From assembly GCF_000186265.1 (NCBI RefSeq), contig NC_014934.1:2852001-2916000 (forward strand): 64,000 nt of DNA, given 5' to 3'. Every line of letters starts with the position of its first letter. Within the stretch, counting starts at the first letter, position 1. Of the stretch, positions 1 through 9,422 are shown piece after piece. The notes below the pieces were generated by a model. The model saw nothing but the letters and a program-made list of their open reading frames with translations, had not been told where the DNA came from and did not search any database. A program made the position numbers and the translations under genes. This stretch comes from Cellulophaga algicola DSM 14237. Its GTDB lineage: Bacteria > Bacteroidota > Bacteroidia > Flavobacteriales > Flavobacteriaceae.

Positions 1-746
1 ATAAATGGCCCGGCACACCAAAAATTAATTGGGATGGAAAAGCATATACAAGAATACAGCCAAACGTAACGGGTGATAAAGGAGTTTATGATACCCACGG
101 TACCATTACTGAAAGTGGTATTCATCATCATATAAATTATTTGGATTATCAGGTGTGGCGTTACATGAATAAAATAAAGGAAATGGGGGTAGCTAATAAT
201 ACTATCTTTATTTTTTGTGCAGATAATGGTACAAGCGGCTATGGAAAGGGGAGTCCCGTTTCTCAAAAAGGGACACATGTACCTTTAATTATTTATGCTC
301 CAGGAATGAACATGACTAAAAAAGGCTTGCAAGATATATTGGTAAATATGTCTGATATGTTACCAACTATAGCAGAGATTGCATCCGTGAAAATACCAGA
401 TAGTTATGAGGTAAATGGAGAGAGTTTACTTCCTTTTTTAACTACAGACAAACCAAAACATCGGGAGTGGATCTATGGCTATCATAAAGAAATGCAAATT
501 ATCAGGGGCGGTTTGGTTTTAAAAGATGGAAAAAATGATTGGTGGGATGTTAGTGAGAATCCTGATGATTTAATTAGTTTTAAGAAGATAAAAGATTGGA
601 GCCAAGTTTCTGAAGCACATAGAAAAGAAAGGGATGAATTAAATAAAGTACTTCCTAATTTTAATTTGCATGAGACGGAGCATGATGCACCAAAAAATGG
701 CCTAGAGAAACCTACGCCCTTGCAATTAATAGAGGACAATAAATAA
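1..746 (+). CDS. Type S1 sulfatase, C-terminal part (5' truncated by window edge)
   Basis: The frame is open from base 3 to the stop at 744-746, so the gene begins outside the window; a TTG at 141 is only an internal codon. The visible part carries the sulfatase C-terminal hallmarks: an FCADNGTSG stretch, then KGTHVPLIIYAPG, which match the late metal-binding and substrate-lysine region of family S1 enzymes. The formylglycine motif would lie upstream and is not visible. The protein presumably removes sulfate esters from algal galactan in the periplasm, in keeping with the seven other sulfatase genes here. It converges on the SusC operon across a shared terminator. Confidence 0.85.
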   Translation, partial: KWPGTPKINWDGKAYTRIQPNVTGDKGVYDTHGTITESGIHHHINYLDYQVWRYMNKIKEMGVANNTIFIFCADNGTSGYGKGSPVSQKGTHVPLIIYAPGMNMTKKGLQDILVNMSDMLPTIAEIASVKIPDSYEVNGESLLPFLTTDKPKHREWIYGYHKEMQIIRGGLVLKDGKNDWWDVSENPDDLISFKKIKDWSQVSEAHRKERDELNKVLPNFNLHETEHDAPKNGLEKPTPLQLIEDNK

Positions 747-784
747 TTAGGAATGCACATTCCCTACATACGTGGAATAGGGAT

Positions 785-831
785 AAGAAAACCAACAATA
801 AGCTACTGCTATAAACTATTGTTGGTTTCTT
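785..831. terminator. Bidirectional rho-independent terminator
   Basis: A long inverted repeat lies between two convergent genes. The arms are 785-800 (AAGAAAACCAACAATA) and 817-831 (TATTGTTGGTTTCTT), complementary apart from one bulged A, with a 16-nt loop. Each arm is flanked by A or T on its outer side, so it can serve the sulfatase (+) and the SusC operon (-). Confidence 0.7.
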
Positions 832-842
832 TAATTCCTCTT

Positions 843-3800
843 CTATTTCCTGATGTTATATATGGCTGCTTTATCATTATTATTGATAACTAGCACCAAT
901 TTTTTATCTTTTGAGGTAACACTTATCATACTCCTAACATCCTTATTTGCAAAAAATCCGGAGACCTTATTTGAAACAGGATTAAAATGACCATTTCCAT
1001 CACCACTTAAAAAACTACCAATACCAGCATCTGCTCTAGTCGTTTCTACTTCAGATTGATAGTTGTTACCTGCCAGTAACAAATCTTTAGTCCCATCACC
1101 ATTAAAGTCTTCATAGAGCATACTATTGATAGGTGACTTCTGCAACGCATTAGCAAGTGGAGTAAAATGGTATCCTTTACTACCATTATTCCTGAAAATT
1201 CCAGATCTAAATTCGTTAGCTGTATAATGCAAAGCTGTATTTATACGAGCTCCAACAATTTCTTCGACATTCTTATTGGCATATTCTATATACGAAGGTA
1301 TTTTTTTTGATAGATGTGGTAATTGCTGGGTCATACAGCTTTTACCACGAACAGGGACTTGTTTGCCTTGATAATCTTTGGCTAGGATAATATCTTCAAT
1401 ACCATTAAAATCAAAGTCATTCGTGTAGATCTCAAAAGGATCTTCCTTTGAGGCATGGAACTTATAATTCAAACCTAAATTACCTGCAATAATATCTTTA
1501 TTACCATCATTATCAATATCTTCAACAAGTAATTTATTCCACCAACCTTTGGCATTTGCAAGGGTAGGGTAGTCAAGACTTCTAATTAATTGGTTGTTTT
1601 TGTTTATAAAAATTTCAATTCCCATCCATTCGCCTGTAACCACAAGATCTATTTTGTTATCGTTATTAATGTCAGACCAAATGGCATCTGTGACCATTCC
1701 TATTTTTTCTAAGTCAGGAGCTAGTTCTGGTGTTTTGATCGTAAAATTACCTTCAGTATTTATTAAAAGATAACTGGTAGGCGCGTAAGGATATTTTCCT
1801 GGAACAACGCGTCCGCCTACAAAAAGATCTAAATCGCCATCATTATCATAGTCAGAAGAAGTTACTACAGAGCCCGATGAAGCCATTTCTGGAAGGTTGT
1901 TTTTCGTACGAGTAAAATCTCCTTGTCCATTATTTAAATATAATCGATCGTAAAGTAATTCTGGAGTTTGGTTAAATTCATAACTACCACTCACGACATA
2001 TAAATCATAGTCCCCATCATTATCGGCATCAAAAAATAACGCCCCTTGGTCTTCAAATGCTTTATCATCATTAAAAGATTTTATATGCTTTTTTTGGAAT
2101 GAATTATTTGGACTCCCATAAAGGAGCTGCCCGGGTTGACCTTTGCCACCACCAATATAGACATCTTCATAACCGTCATTATTTAGATCGATTTTGGTAA
2201 CAAAAGGGCCTGTTTGTGACAATTTATGCGGCAAAAGTATTTGAAGTTCGTAATCATTAAAGTAGGGGTCTTTATGCGTGTAATCTACTTCTTGCTTTTT
2301 GAAAAGAGTTTCAGTCTTTTTGGTATATTCTTTCATACCATCTGCATATCTGTAGTTAAGAAGTAAACTCTGATTGGCTTTTACATCGCGTAGAATTTGA
2401 GTTTTACCATCTGGCCAAACAACTTCCACAGTTGCAATGTTCATATGTTTATTTAATCCGAAGTGAAGTGTGGTAGCAACCGAAGATAAAAACCCTTTAG
2501 TAGGAATAAGTTGCCTCGTTTGGGTAGAACCATCTGCAAAATTTAAGTGTACCGTAGTTCCAATTCCAAACGTATTTTTGCCAGGACCCACTAAATCTAT
2601 TTTAAGATAATAGCGTCGTATTTGATCTAAAGTATTATTTCTAAGAACCGTAGCTTCTTCATTAATATTGTTGACGACAATATCTAGGTCCCCATCATTA
2701 TCTAAATCGGCATAAATGGCTCCATTAGAAAAAGTTGGCTTTTCATCTGTCCATTCTTTTGAAGTATCTTCAAAAGTGTAGTCGCCATTATTTTTAAAAA
2801 AATAATTATTCAATTTTTGCTGTGGTAACATTTTAGCAAACCTGAGGAAATCTTCCTTGGTTGGCTTTCTATTATTAGCCTTTAAAATTTGTAAGATTTC
2901 ACTGTTTTTGTCCCGATCAATTACATCACGATAAACCCCGTTGGTTACATAAATATCATTAAAACCATCAAGATCAAAATCGGCAGAAAGAATAGACCAA
3001 CTCCAATCTGTATTGGCAATGCCAGACATTTTGCTAATCTCACTAAATGCGCCTTCACCATTGTTTAACTGCAGCATATTATGCATATATTGGTAATGAT
3101 AGCCCTTGTCAACCATTTCTTCGAAACTGGAAATAGATGTCATGGCCATGGTTGTTTTTGAACGGATATAATCTTCAGGATTCATATCTAAAGTTAATAC
3201 GTCTAATAATCCATCATTATTTATATCGGCTATGTCACTCCCCATACTATTAAAGGAGATGTGTTTAAATAATAAATCTCTGGATTCTGTAAAAGTGCCA
3301 TCTTTATTATTTAGGTAGGCCAAATCAGGAATATTAAAATCATTACAGACATAGACATCTAACCAGCCATCATTATTTAAATCGCCTACTTGAGGGTTTA
3401 GACCAAAACCAATATCAAACTGTAAGCCTGCTTGTTCTGAAACATCTGTGAAATGGCCAGTGCCATCATTATTATAGAGCCTATCAGACCCTTTTAGTTC
3501 TAATGTTTTTGGATCTTTTTGAATTTTATCTAAATCTAGAATTTGAGTTCTACTGGTTATATCAGGAGTGTTAGATACATAGGCATCAAGATCATTATCA
3601 TTGTCATAATCAAAAAAGGTGGTTTGTATGGTGCGGTTATCATCGGCAATACCTAACACTGCTGCTTTTTCTGTGAAGGTAAGATCGCCATTATTAATGT
3701 ATAGAAGATTTTGAAATTTGCCATCATTATCTTCCCAACCTCCTCGAGAAATATAGATATCTAGAAGTCCGTCATTATTCACATCGGCCATGGTTACGCC

Positions 3801-4193
3801 TGTATTAAATCCAGGAGTATTCAGTATCCCTGCTTCTGTAGATATTTCTTTGAAGGTGAAATTCCCAAGATTTAAGTATAATTTATCGGCGGAAGAGTTA
3901 GAAGTAAAATAAAGATCTATATAACCATCATCATTAATATCACCTGCTGCAACACCACCACCTATATAGGTGTACATATATTGATAATAATTAGAATCTA
4001 AGGTTTCTTCTAACTGGTTAACAAAATCTAATCCAGAATGTTTAGAGGAAACAGCTGTAAATAATTTTTGTTCTTCAGGTATTGGCGCATCTGCTCTTTG
4101 CTCTTTACAGGAATATACTCCTAAGTTTAAAAGAATACAGATAGCAATTGGATACAATTTTTTAATACTGAAATAGGATTTGAATGTGGTCAT
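843..4193 (-). CDS. VCBS/FG-GAP repeat lipoprotein with ASPIC/UnbV domain (CRTAC1-like)
   Basis: An 1116-aa predicted surface or periplasmic lipoprotein; the N-terminus is hydrophobic and ends in a lipobox-like YSC at Cys29. Most of the chain is repeats with the calcium-binding pattern DxNNDGxxD (for example DINDDGYID, DVNNDGLLD, DLDNDGDLD), as in VCBS/FG-GAP beta-propellers. Around residues 540-615 lies an ASPIC/UnbV-type domain (GIGTTVHLNFADG, VEVVWPDGKT). Such proteins are common in marine Bacteroidota PULs beside SusCD and may bind glycan or stabilise surface complexes, but the exact role is unknown. It is third in the SusC operon and is separated from susD by a strong hairpin, so it may be made in lower amount. 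Confidence 0.8.
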   Translation of the reverse strand: MTTFKSYFSIKKLYPIAICILLNLGVYSCKEQRADAPIPEEQKLFTAVSSKHSGLDFVNQLEETLDSNYYQYMYTYIGGGVAAGDINDDGYIDLYFTSNSSADKLYLNLGNFTFKEISTEAGILNTPGFNTGVTMADVNNDGLLDIYISRGGWEDNDGKFQNLLYINNGDLTFTEKAAVLGIADDNRTIQTTFFDYDNDNDLDAYVSNTPDITSRTQILDLDKIQKDPKTLELKGSDRLYNNDGTGHFTDVSEQAGLQFDIGFGLNPQVGDLNNDGWLDVYVCNDFNIPDLAYLNNKDGTFTESRDLLFKHISFNSMGSDIADINNDGLLDVLTLDMNPEDYIRSKTTMAMTSISSFEEMVDKGYHYQYMHNMLQLNNGEGAFSEISKMSGIANTDWSWSILSADFDLDGFNDIYVTNGVYRDVIDRDKNSEILQILKANNRKPTKEDFLRFAKMLPQQKLNNYFFKNNGDYTFEDTSKEWTDEKPTFSNGAIYADLDNDGDLDIVVNNINEEATVLRNNTLDQIRRYYLKIDLVGPGKNTFGIGTTVHLNFADGSTQTRQLIPTKGFLSSVATTLHFGLNKHMNIATVEVVWPDGKTQILRDVKANQSLLLNYRYADGMKEYTKKTETLFKKQEVDYTHKDPYFNDYELQILLPHKLSQTGPFVTKIDLNNDGYEDVYIGGGKGQPGQLLYGSPNNSFQKKHIKSFNDDKAFEDQGALFFDADNDGDYDLYVVSGSYEFNQTPELLYDRLYLNNGQGDFTRTKNNLPEMASSGSVVTSSDYDNDGDLDLFVGGRVVPGKYPYAPTSYLLINTEGNFTIKTPELAPDLEKIGMVTDAIWSDINNDNKIDLVVTGEWMGIEIFINKNNQLIRSLDYPTLANAKGWWNKLLVEDIDNDGNKDIIAGNLGLNYKFHASKEDPFEIYTNDFDFNGIEDIILAKDYQGKQVPVRGKSCMTQQLPHLSKKIPSYIEYANKNVEEIVGARINTALHYTANEFRSGIFRNNGSKGYHFTPLANALQKSPINSMLYEDFNGDGTKDLLLAGNNYQSEVETTRADAGIGSFLSGDGNGHFNPVSNKVSGFFANKDVRSMISVTSKDKKLVLVINNNDKAAIYNIRK

Positions 4194-4273
4194 AAGGCGT
4201 CATATAATGGGTGATGTAGGGCTCTTGTAATTTACATTGGTTTCTAAACTAAAGCAAACATAGTAGGAGCAAA

Positions 4274-4305
4274 AAGCGGTAAGATTTTTTAAAATCTTAC
4301 CGCTT
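4274..4305 (-). terminator. Strong intra-operon hairpin after susD
   Basis: A perfect 15-bp inverted repeat has arms 4274-4288 and 4291-4305 (AAGCGGTAAGATTTT and its complement) with a 2-nt loop. On the - strand it is followed by five T (4275-4271). It lies between susD and the VCBS lipoprotein gene, so it may act as a partial terminator or a 3'-end stabiliser that keeps SusCD transcripts more abundant than the downstream gene. Confidence 0.7.
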
Positions 4306-4331
4306 AATTCTAAAAAAAACTAACTCAATAT

Positions 4332-5903
4332 CTAATTTGCTAGGTTTGGATTTCTATCTACTTCAGTTTGTGGTAGAGGCACAAAATAATTTGATGGCGC
4401 TAGAGAACCAATTATAGCATTTGTTTCTGATGTTATAGGTTCATTGGTAAGTGCGTTTATAGAAACTCTTGGGTTTCTAGCAGAACCACCGAGTGCAGCC
4501 TCAACCTGCTCTTTTCTTACCAGATCATTCCAACGTAAATATTCACCTGCTAATTCCCATTTTCGCTCTGTAAAAGCTAAATCTTGAATTGTTCCATCTG
4601 ACGGACCTACATCTGGCAAGCCAGCTCTATTTCTTACATCATTTAATGCTTTCCATGCTTCTGCGCCTGCAGTACCAGATTCTCCTGAGGCTTCAGCATA
4701 AATAAGTAAAACCTCGGCATATCTCATATAGTAGTCATTTCGGTCGCTTTCAAAACCTCCAAAAGTTCCTTCTTCAAACGGACCAACAATTTTCTTGAAT
4801 AGGGGTTGTTGTTGATCTACAAAGCTAGTCCACTCTAAAAAGCCTCCAACAGGGTCGCCTGCGGTAGCTTTGTCATTTTCATCTAAAGGTACTTGCGTAT
4901 GGTAGGTTGCATCTTTTCTAGCGCCTTCTGGCATATCTTCGAAAAATCTAATTTCTGCAAATGTCTCTTGCCAGCCTTGTGTTTGAGGATCACTTGGAAG
5001 TCCAAGTTTACCAGTTTTCCGGTTAGGAAGACCACAAGATGAACAATAGGCAATGGTAAATATAGATTCTATATTTTCTCTACCAGCTACGGTATATAAG
5101 GTTGAGATATCATCTACAAGGCCAAAACCATGATCACCAGCGTTATCAATGACTTGTTTAGCACTAGAAGCCGCTAAGGCATATTTTGAAGCATCTTTCT
5201 CAGGAAATCCTGCCCAATCTAAATAAAGTCTTGCAAGTATAGCTCTGGCTGTACCTGAGTTAGGATTGGAAGCTCCAATATTTGTTTGTACAGGTAACAT
5301 AGATTCAGCGTTTAATAAATCGCTCTCTATCTGCTGGTACACCTCTGCTTGGGTTGCCAAAGGTCTTTCAAAGTTTATTTCTAAGTCTAAGGGTAATACT
5401 ATTCTTCCGTGTATACGTGCTAAATGATAAAACATTAAACCCCTTAAGAAATAAGTTTGCCCCACTAACTCTTTTTGACGAGCAGCATCAGCAGGAAACG
5501 CTACACCTTCCATATTAATTAAAACAGTATTAGCGGCTTTCACCATAGCATAAATACCTGCCCAATTTGTGGCTGTTCTTCCGTTTGAAGCAGAGATGTC
5601 TCTTTGATCATATTCTCTAAAATCGCCTTTATTACTTTCTCGGTGCGTGGTCATATCATCACCAGACCAACCATTGACATAAAAAGTGGTCATCCAAGCG
5701 GCTTTGTTTAGTTTTCCAAAAATACCGGTTACGGCTAAATCTAATTCCTCAATACTATTGTAGGGTTCTACGGCTAAACTAGATTTACCTGGCGTTTCGT
5801 CTAATTCAAATTGTTCACAGCTATGAAGAAGCATAGCGAAGGCAATGATTACCAAGAGAAATGGTTTTACCTGAAATGAACGGTATGTGTTAATTGTTCT
5901 CAT
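4332..5903 (-). CDS. susD: SusD/RagB-family glycan-binding lipoprotein
   Basis: A 523-aa outer-membrane lipoprotein: the hydrophobic signal ends at LLHSC, with the lipid-anchor Cys near residue 29. The chain has the SusD layout, an alpha-helical TPR-like N-terminal half (TYFLRGLMFYHLARIHG, ARAILARLYLDWAG) and a C-terminal segment with RYAEVLLIYAEA, then a C-terminus NYFVPLPQTEVDRNPNL that is typical of the family. SusD captures the oligosaccharide at the cell surface and caps the SusC channel. It starts 33 bp after the susC stop and shares its transcript. The ligand cannot be read from sequence; the neighbourhood argues for agaro- or porphyran-type oligosaccharide. Confidence 0.93.
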   Translation of the reverse strand: MRTINTYRSFQVKPFLLVIIAFAMLLHSCEQFELDETPGKSSLAVEPYNSIEELDLAVTGIFGKLNKAAWMTTFYVNGWSGDDMTTHRESNKGDFREYDQRDISASNGRTATNWAGIYAMVKAANTVLINMEGVAFPADAARQKELVGQTYFLRGLMFYHLARIHGRIVLPLDLEINFERPLATQAEVYQQIESDLLNAESMLPVQTNIGASNPNSGTARAILARLYLDWAGFPEKDASKYALAASSAKQVIDNAGDHGFGLVDDISTLYTVAGRENIESIFTIAYCSSCGLPNRKTGKLGLPSDPQTQGWQETFAEIRFFEDMPEGARKDATYHTQVPLDENDKATAGDPVGGFLEWTSFVDQQQPLFKKIVGPFEEGTFGGFESDRNDYYMRYAEVLLIYAEASGESGTAGAEAWKALNDVRNRAGLPDVGPSDGTIQDLAFTERKWELAGEYLRWNDLVRKEQVEAALGGSARNPRVSINALTNEPITSETNAIIGSLAPSNYFVPLPQTEVDRNPNLAN

Positions 5904-5936
5904 ATTTTTTATTTTTTGTCTAAATCTTACTTCGAA

Positions 5937-8900
5937 TTAAAATCTAATTTTTGCTCCTAAAGTGTAGGTTCTTGGATTAGGATAAGCACCAACATTAATA
6001 CCTGGCGCAACATCTTCATTTCCTTCCGCACTTCGTCTTGAACTAGATTCAGGGTCATAACCAGAATAATCAGTAATTAAGAATAAATTTTGGCCACCTG
6101 CATATAGCTTAATGGAAACATCATTTAAGGTTTTTATATCTTTTAAAGTATAGCCTATAGTTAAGTTACTTAATCGGATAAAATCACCTTTTTCTACATA
6201 GCGACTAGATTCATACAGGTGGGCGAATGCGGGAATATCTGTTTCATTTGTTGGGGTCCATTGGTTAACTTGGTCTGGAGATAAGAAGCTTCTGGAATCT
6301 CCGGCACCACCAGTGATGGCAGCTTGTTGAATATTATAAATATCAAAACCATGCACTCCTTGAAGGAAGATATTGAAGTCCCAGTTCTTAATAGAAATAG
6401 TGTTGTTAAAGCCCCAAGTTAATTTTGGTGTACCGTTACCAATTGCACCAAATTTTACTTCATTATTTTCGTCTAATACATATTTAGCTTCTCCAGGTTT
6501 TGCAATCGGAATGCCTTCTGAATTTAAGGGAATATCATCTGTAGATTTCCACGTACCTAAAAATGTAGCTCCGTTAAATTGTCCTAAGGGCTGATTAATT
6601 TCTATGAAGTTAAGTATGTTTCCTTGGCCCCCTGGAGCCTGAAATTGTCCAATTATTGTGGTTAAACCATCGTTTAATTGCGTAACCTTGTTTTCTACAT
6701 AGGATAATGAAAAGTTAGAACTCCAATTCGTATTTTCTGTAGTAATAAAATCATATCCTACAGTAAGATCAATACCCTTATTTTCTACTTCACCTACATT
6801 TTTTAAAATCGTATTAGCACCTAATTCACCGCCATCATAATCTGGGATAGTAGCATTTAATAATAAATCTTCGGTAACCTTTTTATACCCATCAATACTT
6901 ATGTTTCCTTTTCCATTTGCAAAGCCTAGGTCAATTCCAACATTTAATTGTGAAGTTGTCTCCCAAGTAGCAAAAGGGTTACCAATACTATTTATAAAAG
7001 TACCCGTAGTAGCGGCAGTACCATTAGCAGCATAGCTATTAAATCCTAAAGTTGTGAATGAAGAGTAGGGGCCAATATTTTGATTTCCTACTTGTCCCCA
7101 GCCTGCTCTTAGTTTTAAACTACTTAGACTATTAGAGTTTTCAATCAAATCATTTAGGCTATACGCTAAGGCAACAGAAGGAAAGAATCCCCATCGTTCT
7201 TTTTCTCTAAAAACAGAACTGGCATCATAACGTCCTGTAGCGGTAAGAAAAAGATTGTTATCTAAAATATATTCTGCTCTCAGCATAAATGAAGATAATT
7301 CTCTTTCATTGAACTCATTGTTTACAGTTTGACCTGAATTAGGAGCTAATTCTGCAAAATAAAATCCACGTCCTTGTAGTGAAAGGTCATTGGCATTCCA
7401 TCCATTGCCCTGAAATTTAGAGTTTGAATATTCTTGGACTCCTGTTAATTTAATATCATGAATATCACCAAACTCTTTTTGCCAAGTGAATATATTACTC
7501 ATTTGGTAACTGGTGTTTTTATTGTTGTTAAAAGAGGTATGAGGTAGTTGATCATCGCCTATTTCAACAGCATATCTTTCCACATTTAAACTAGATATTT
7601 GAGTACCTAATATTAAAGAATAAGTAAAATTGTCTGTGATGTTGTACGTAGTGTTAATCGTGGCATTTAATCTTTCTTCATTATCTCTGATTCTAGTTTC
7701 ATTCAAACTTCTCACAGGGTTGTCATTTAAGGATGCCACAGAAGATCTGATATTGTATTCTCCTGCTGCATTATACACGGGAGTAGTGGGGTCCCATGTT
7801 AAGGCTTTATAAATAAAACTCCCTTGACCATTACCAAAACGATCTGTATTATTTTTATTTTCACTTCTACTACCATAGACGTTAAGGCCAATTTTGAAGT
7901 TGTCTTTTACTTGTGCTTCCACATTAGATCTAATAGACAATTGATTGTAACCAGTGTTAATGACAATTCCTTCTTCATCTCTATAATTCCCCGAAAAATA
8001 ATATCTAATATTACCTTCAGAGCCATTGGCTGAAATAGCTAAATTTTTACTGATTCCTGTGCGTAGAATTTCTTGCTCATAATCCGTACCACCATTAGCA
8101 GCAAATGCCGCTATTTGGCTTTCGGTATAAATAGCTGCTCCACCAGAATTTGTTCTTCTTAGATTTTCTATGATGGCAAAATCTTCAGCACCCAATCGGG
8201 GTACGGAATTAGGACTTGAAGAAAAAGAAGTAAAGTAATTAACGTTTATTTTTCCTTTTCCAGACCCTTTTTTTGTGGTAATAATAATAACACCATTAGA
8301 TCCTCTTACACCATATATTGCTGTAGCTGATGCATCTTTAAGAATATCCATAGCGGCAATATCATCGGGATTTATGGTGCTTAAATCACCACCGAGCACA
8401 CCATCAACTACGACAAGTGGTTGGTTGTTTCCAGTGATAGAATTGACACCTCTAATTCTAACCTTTATGGCGCCACCTGGTTGGCCATTAGCTTTTGCCA
8501 CGGTAACCCCTGCCGCACGACCTTGTAGCGCTTCTTCAACTCGAGTTACCGGCTGATCTTCAAAGGACTTAGAATCTATTCTAGATACGGAACCTGTAAC
8601 GTCACTTTTTTTGACGGTACCATATCCAATAACCACAACGTCATCTAATTGTTGCACATCTGATTGTAGGGTTACGCTTATAGAGGTCTGACTTCCGATA
8701 GCTATTGTTTTAGAAACATGGCCAATATAGGATATTACCAAAACCTCCTCTGCCAATGCTGTAATACTAAAATTGCCATCAAAGTCGGTAACGGCTCCTT
8801 TAGTAGTGCCTTTTATAATAACATTGGCTCCAGGAATAGGAACCCCGGTTTCGTCACTAACAGTACCGGTGACTGTTTTTTGGGCTGCTCCTTGATAAAA

Positions 8901-8975
8901 GCCCATTAAGGAGAGAAAAATCCCCAATAGAAGACATTTCTTCGAATACTTGAAAAAACTGTTTTTCATAATCAT
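5937..8975 (-). CDS. susC: SusC-family TonB-dependent receptor
   Basis: A 1012-aa outer-membrane oligosaccharide importer. In order it has a signal peptide (about residues 1-31, ending QGAAQ), a CarboxypepD_reg-like domain (VTGTVSDETGVPIPGANVII), the SusC signature DDVVVIGYGTVKKSDVTGSV, the plug (LQGRAAGVTV, VRIRGVNSI, ILKDASATAIYG) and a long beta-barrel that ends in TYTLGAKIRF, with a C-terminal aromatic. It is the first gene of an operon with susD and the VCBS lipoprotein. The 5' untranslated stretch is long, about 135 nt from the predicted start site in the 9085-9125 operator/promoter, and leaves room for post-transcriptional control. Confidence 0.95.
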   Translation of the reverse strand: MIMKNSFFKYSKKCLLLGIFLSLMGFYQGAAQKTVTGTVSDETGVPIPGANVIIKGTTKGAVTDFDGNFSITALAEEVLVISYIGHVSKTIAIGSQTSISVTLQSDVQQLDDVVVIGYGTVKKSDVTGSVSRIDSKSFEDQPVTRVEEALQGRAAGVTVAKANGQPGGAIKVRIRGVNSITGNNQPLVVVDGVLGGDLSTINPDDIAAMDILKDASATAIYGVRGSNGVIIITTKKGSGKGKINVNYFTSFSSSPNSVPRLGAEDFAIIENLRRTNSGGAAIYTESQIAAFAANGGTDYEQEILRTGISKNLAISANGSEGNIRYYFSGNYRDEEGIVINTGYNQLSIRSNVEAQVKDNFKIGLNVYGSRSENKNNTDRFGNGQGSFIYKALTWDPTTPVYNAAGEYNIRSSVASLNDNPVRSLNETRIRDNEERLNATINTTYNITDNFTYSLILGTQISSLNVERYAVEIGDDQLPHTSFNNNKNTSYQMSNIFTWQKEFGDIHDIKLTGVQEYSNSKFQGNGWNANDLSLQGRGFYFAELAPNSGQTVNNEFNERELSSFMLRAEYILDNNLFLTATGRYDASSVFREKERWGFFPSVALAYSLNDLIENSNSLSSLKLRAGWGQVGNQNIGPYSSFTTLGFNSYAANGTAATTGTFINSIGNPFATWETTSQLNVGIDLGFANGKGNISIDGYKKVTEDLLLNATIPDYDGGELGANTILKNVGEVENKGIDLTVGYDFITTENTNWSSNFSLSYVENKVTQLNDGLTTIIGQFQAPGGQGNILNFIEINQPLGQFNGATFLGTWKSTDDIPLNSEGIPIAKPGEAKYVLDENNEVKFGAIGNGTPKLTWGFNNTISIKNWDFNIFLQGVHGFDIYNIQQAAITGGAGDSRSFLSPDQVNQWTPTNETDIPAFAHLYESSRYVEKGDFIRLSNLTIGYTLKDIKTLNDVSIKLYAGGQNLFLITDYSGYDPESSSRRSAEGNEDVAPGINVGAYPNPRTYTLGAKIRF

Positions 8976-9084
8976 TTGTTTTACGTGTGTTTAGTTGAGT
9001 ATATGTGTGATTTTAATAGATTATAAGTATGAACAATATTGAAACCAAGCTTAAATGTGTGTGGTGTAGTCAGTTAATTTTTAA

Positions 9085-9125
9085 GTTTCAAATAAGAAAC
9101 TGGTTTCTTATTTGAAACAAATATA
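9085..9125 (-). promoter_or_regulatory. 34-bp palindromic operator with overlapping promoter box (susC operon)
   Basis: Bases 9085-9100 (GTTTCAAATAAGAAAC) and 9103-9118 are perfect 16-bp inverted repeats around a TG centre. On the - strand the Bacteroidota -7 consensus TAnnTTTG appears as TATATTTG at 9125-9118 and overlaps the palindrome edge, so transcription would begin inside the operator; this favours repression. A near-identical copy with the same box lies at 56079-56119 before the L-AHG operon. The centre, AAGAAAC TG GTTTCTT, resembles KdgR-type (IclR family) sites from general knowledge. Apart from this site and the 9305-9342 terminator, I recognise nothing in the 447-bp gap 8976-9422. 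Confidence 0.8.
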
Positions 9126-9304
9126 TACATTTTCACATAACATTAACATGCGTCATTGTTATATTTTCTATTATTTACTTAAATAACTAATAAATTGATA
9201 AGAATGCGCCTAAAAATTTAAGGGTTTGATAAAGCTGATGTTTTTGAAGAAATAATACAGAAGGCAGCAAGACGTAAATGCCATTAGATATTTAGATAAA
9301 CGGC

Positions 9305-9342
9305 AAAAAAACACCCATAAATTTGACTAAATTTATGGGTGT
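9305..9342 (-). terminator. Rho-independent terminator of the sulfatase transcript
   Basis: Perfect 13-bp arms at 9311-9323 (ACACCCATAAATT) and 9330-9342 enclose a 6-nt loop. On the - strand the hairpin is followed by six T (complement of 9310-9305). It follows the sulfatase that stops at 9423 and separates that transcript from the susC promoter. Confidence 0.85.
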
Positions 9343-9422
9343 ATAATTATTGTAATTTTACTTAAACGACGAAACTCATTCGCTTGTATATCATAAAATT
9401 TGATATTATCTATTAAAGTATA

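Noticed and set aside
7630-8556. Several open frames of 60-93 codons on the + strand opposite susC, and similar ones opposite the sulfatases and GH2 genes
   Set aside because: They have no family features, poor starts and composition that simply mirrors the coding strand.
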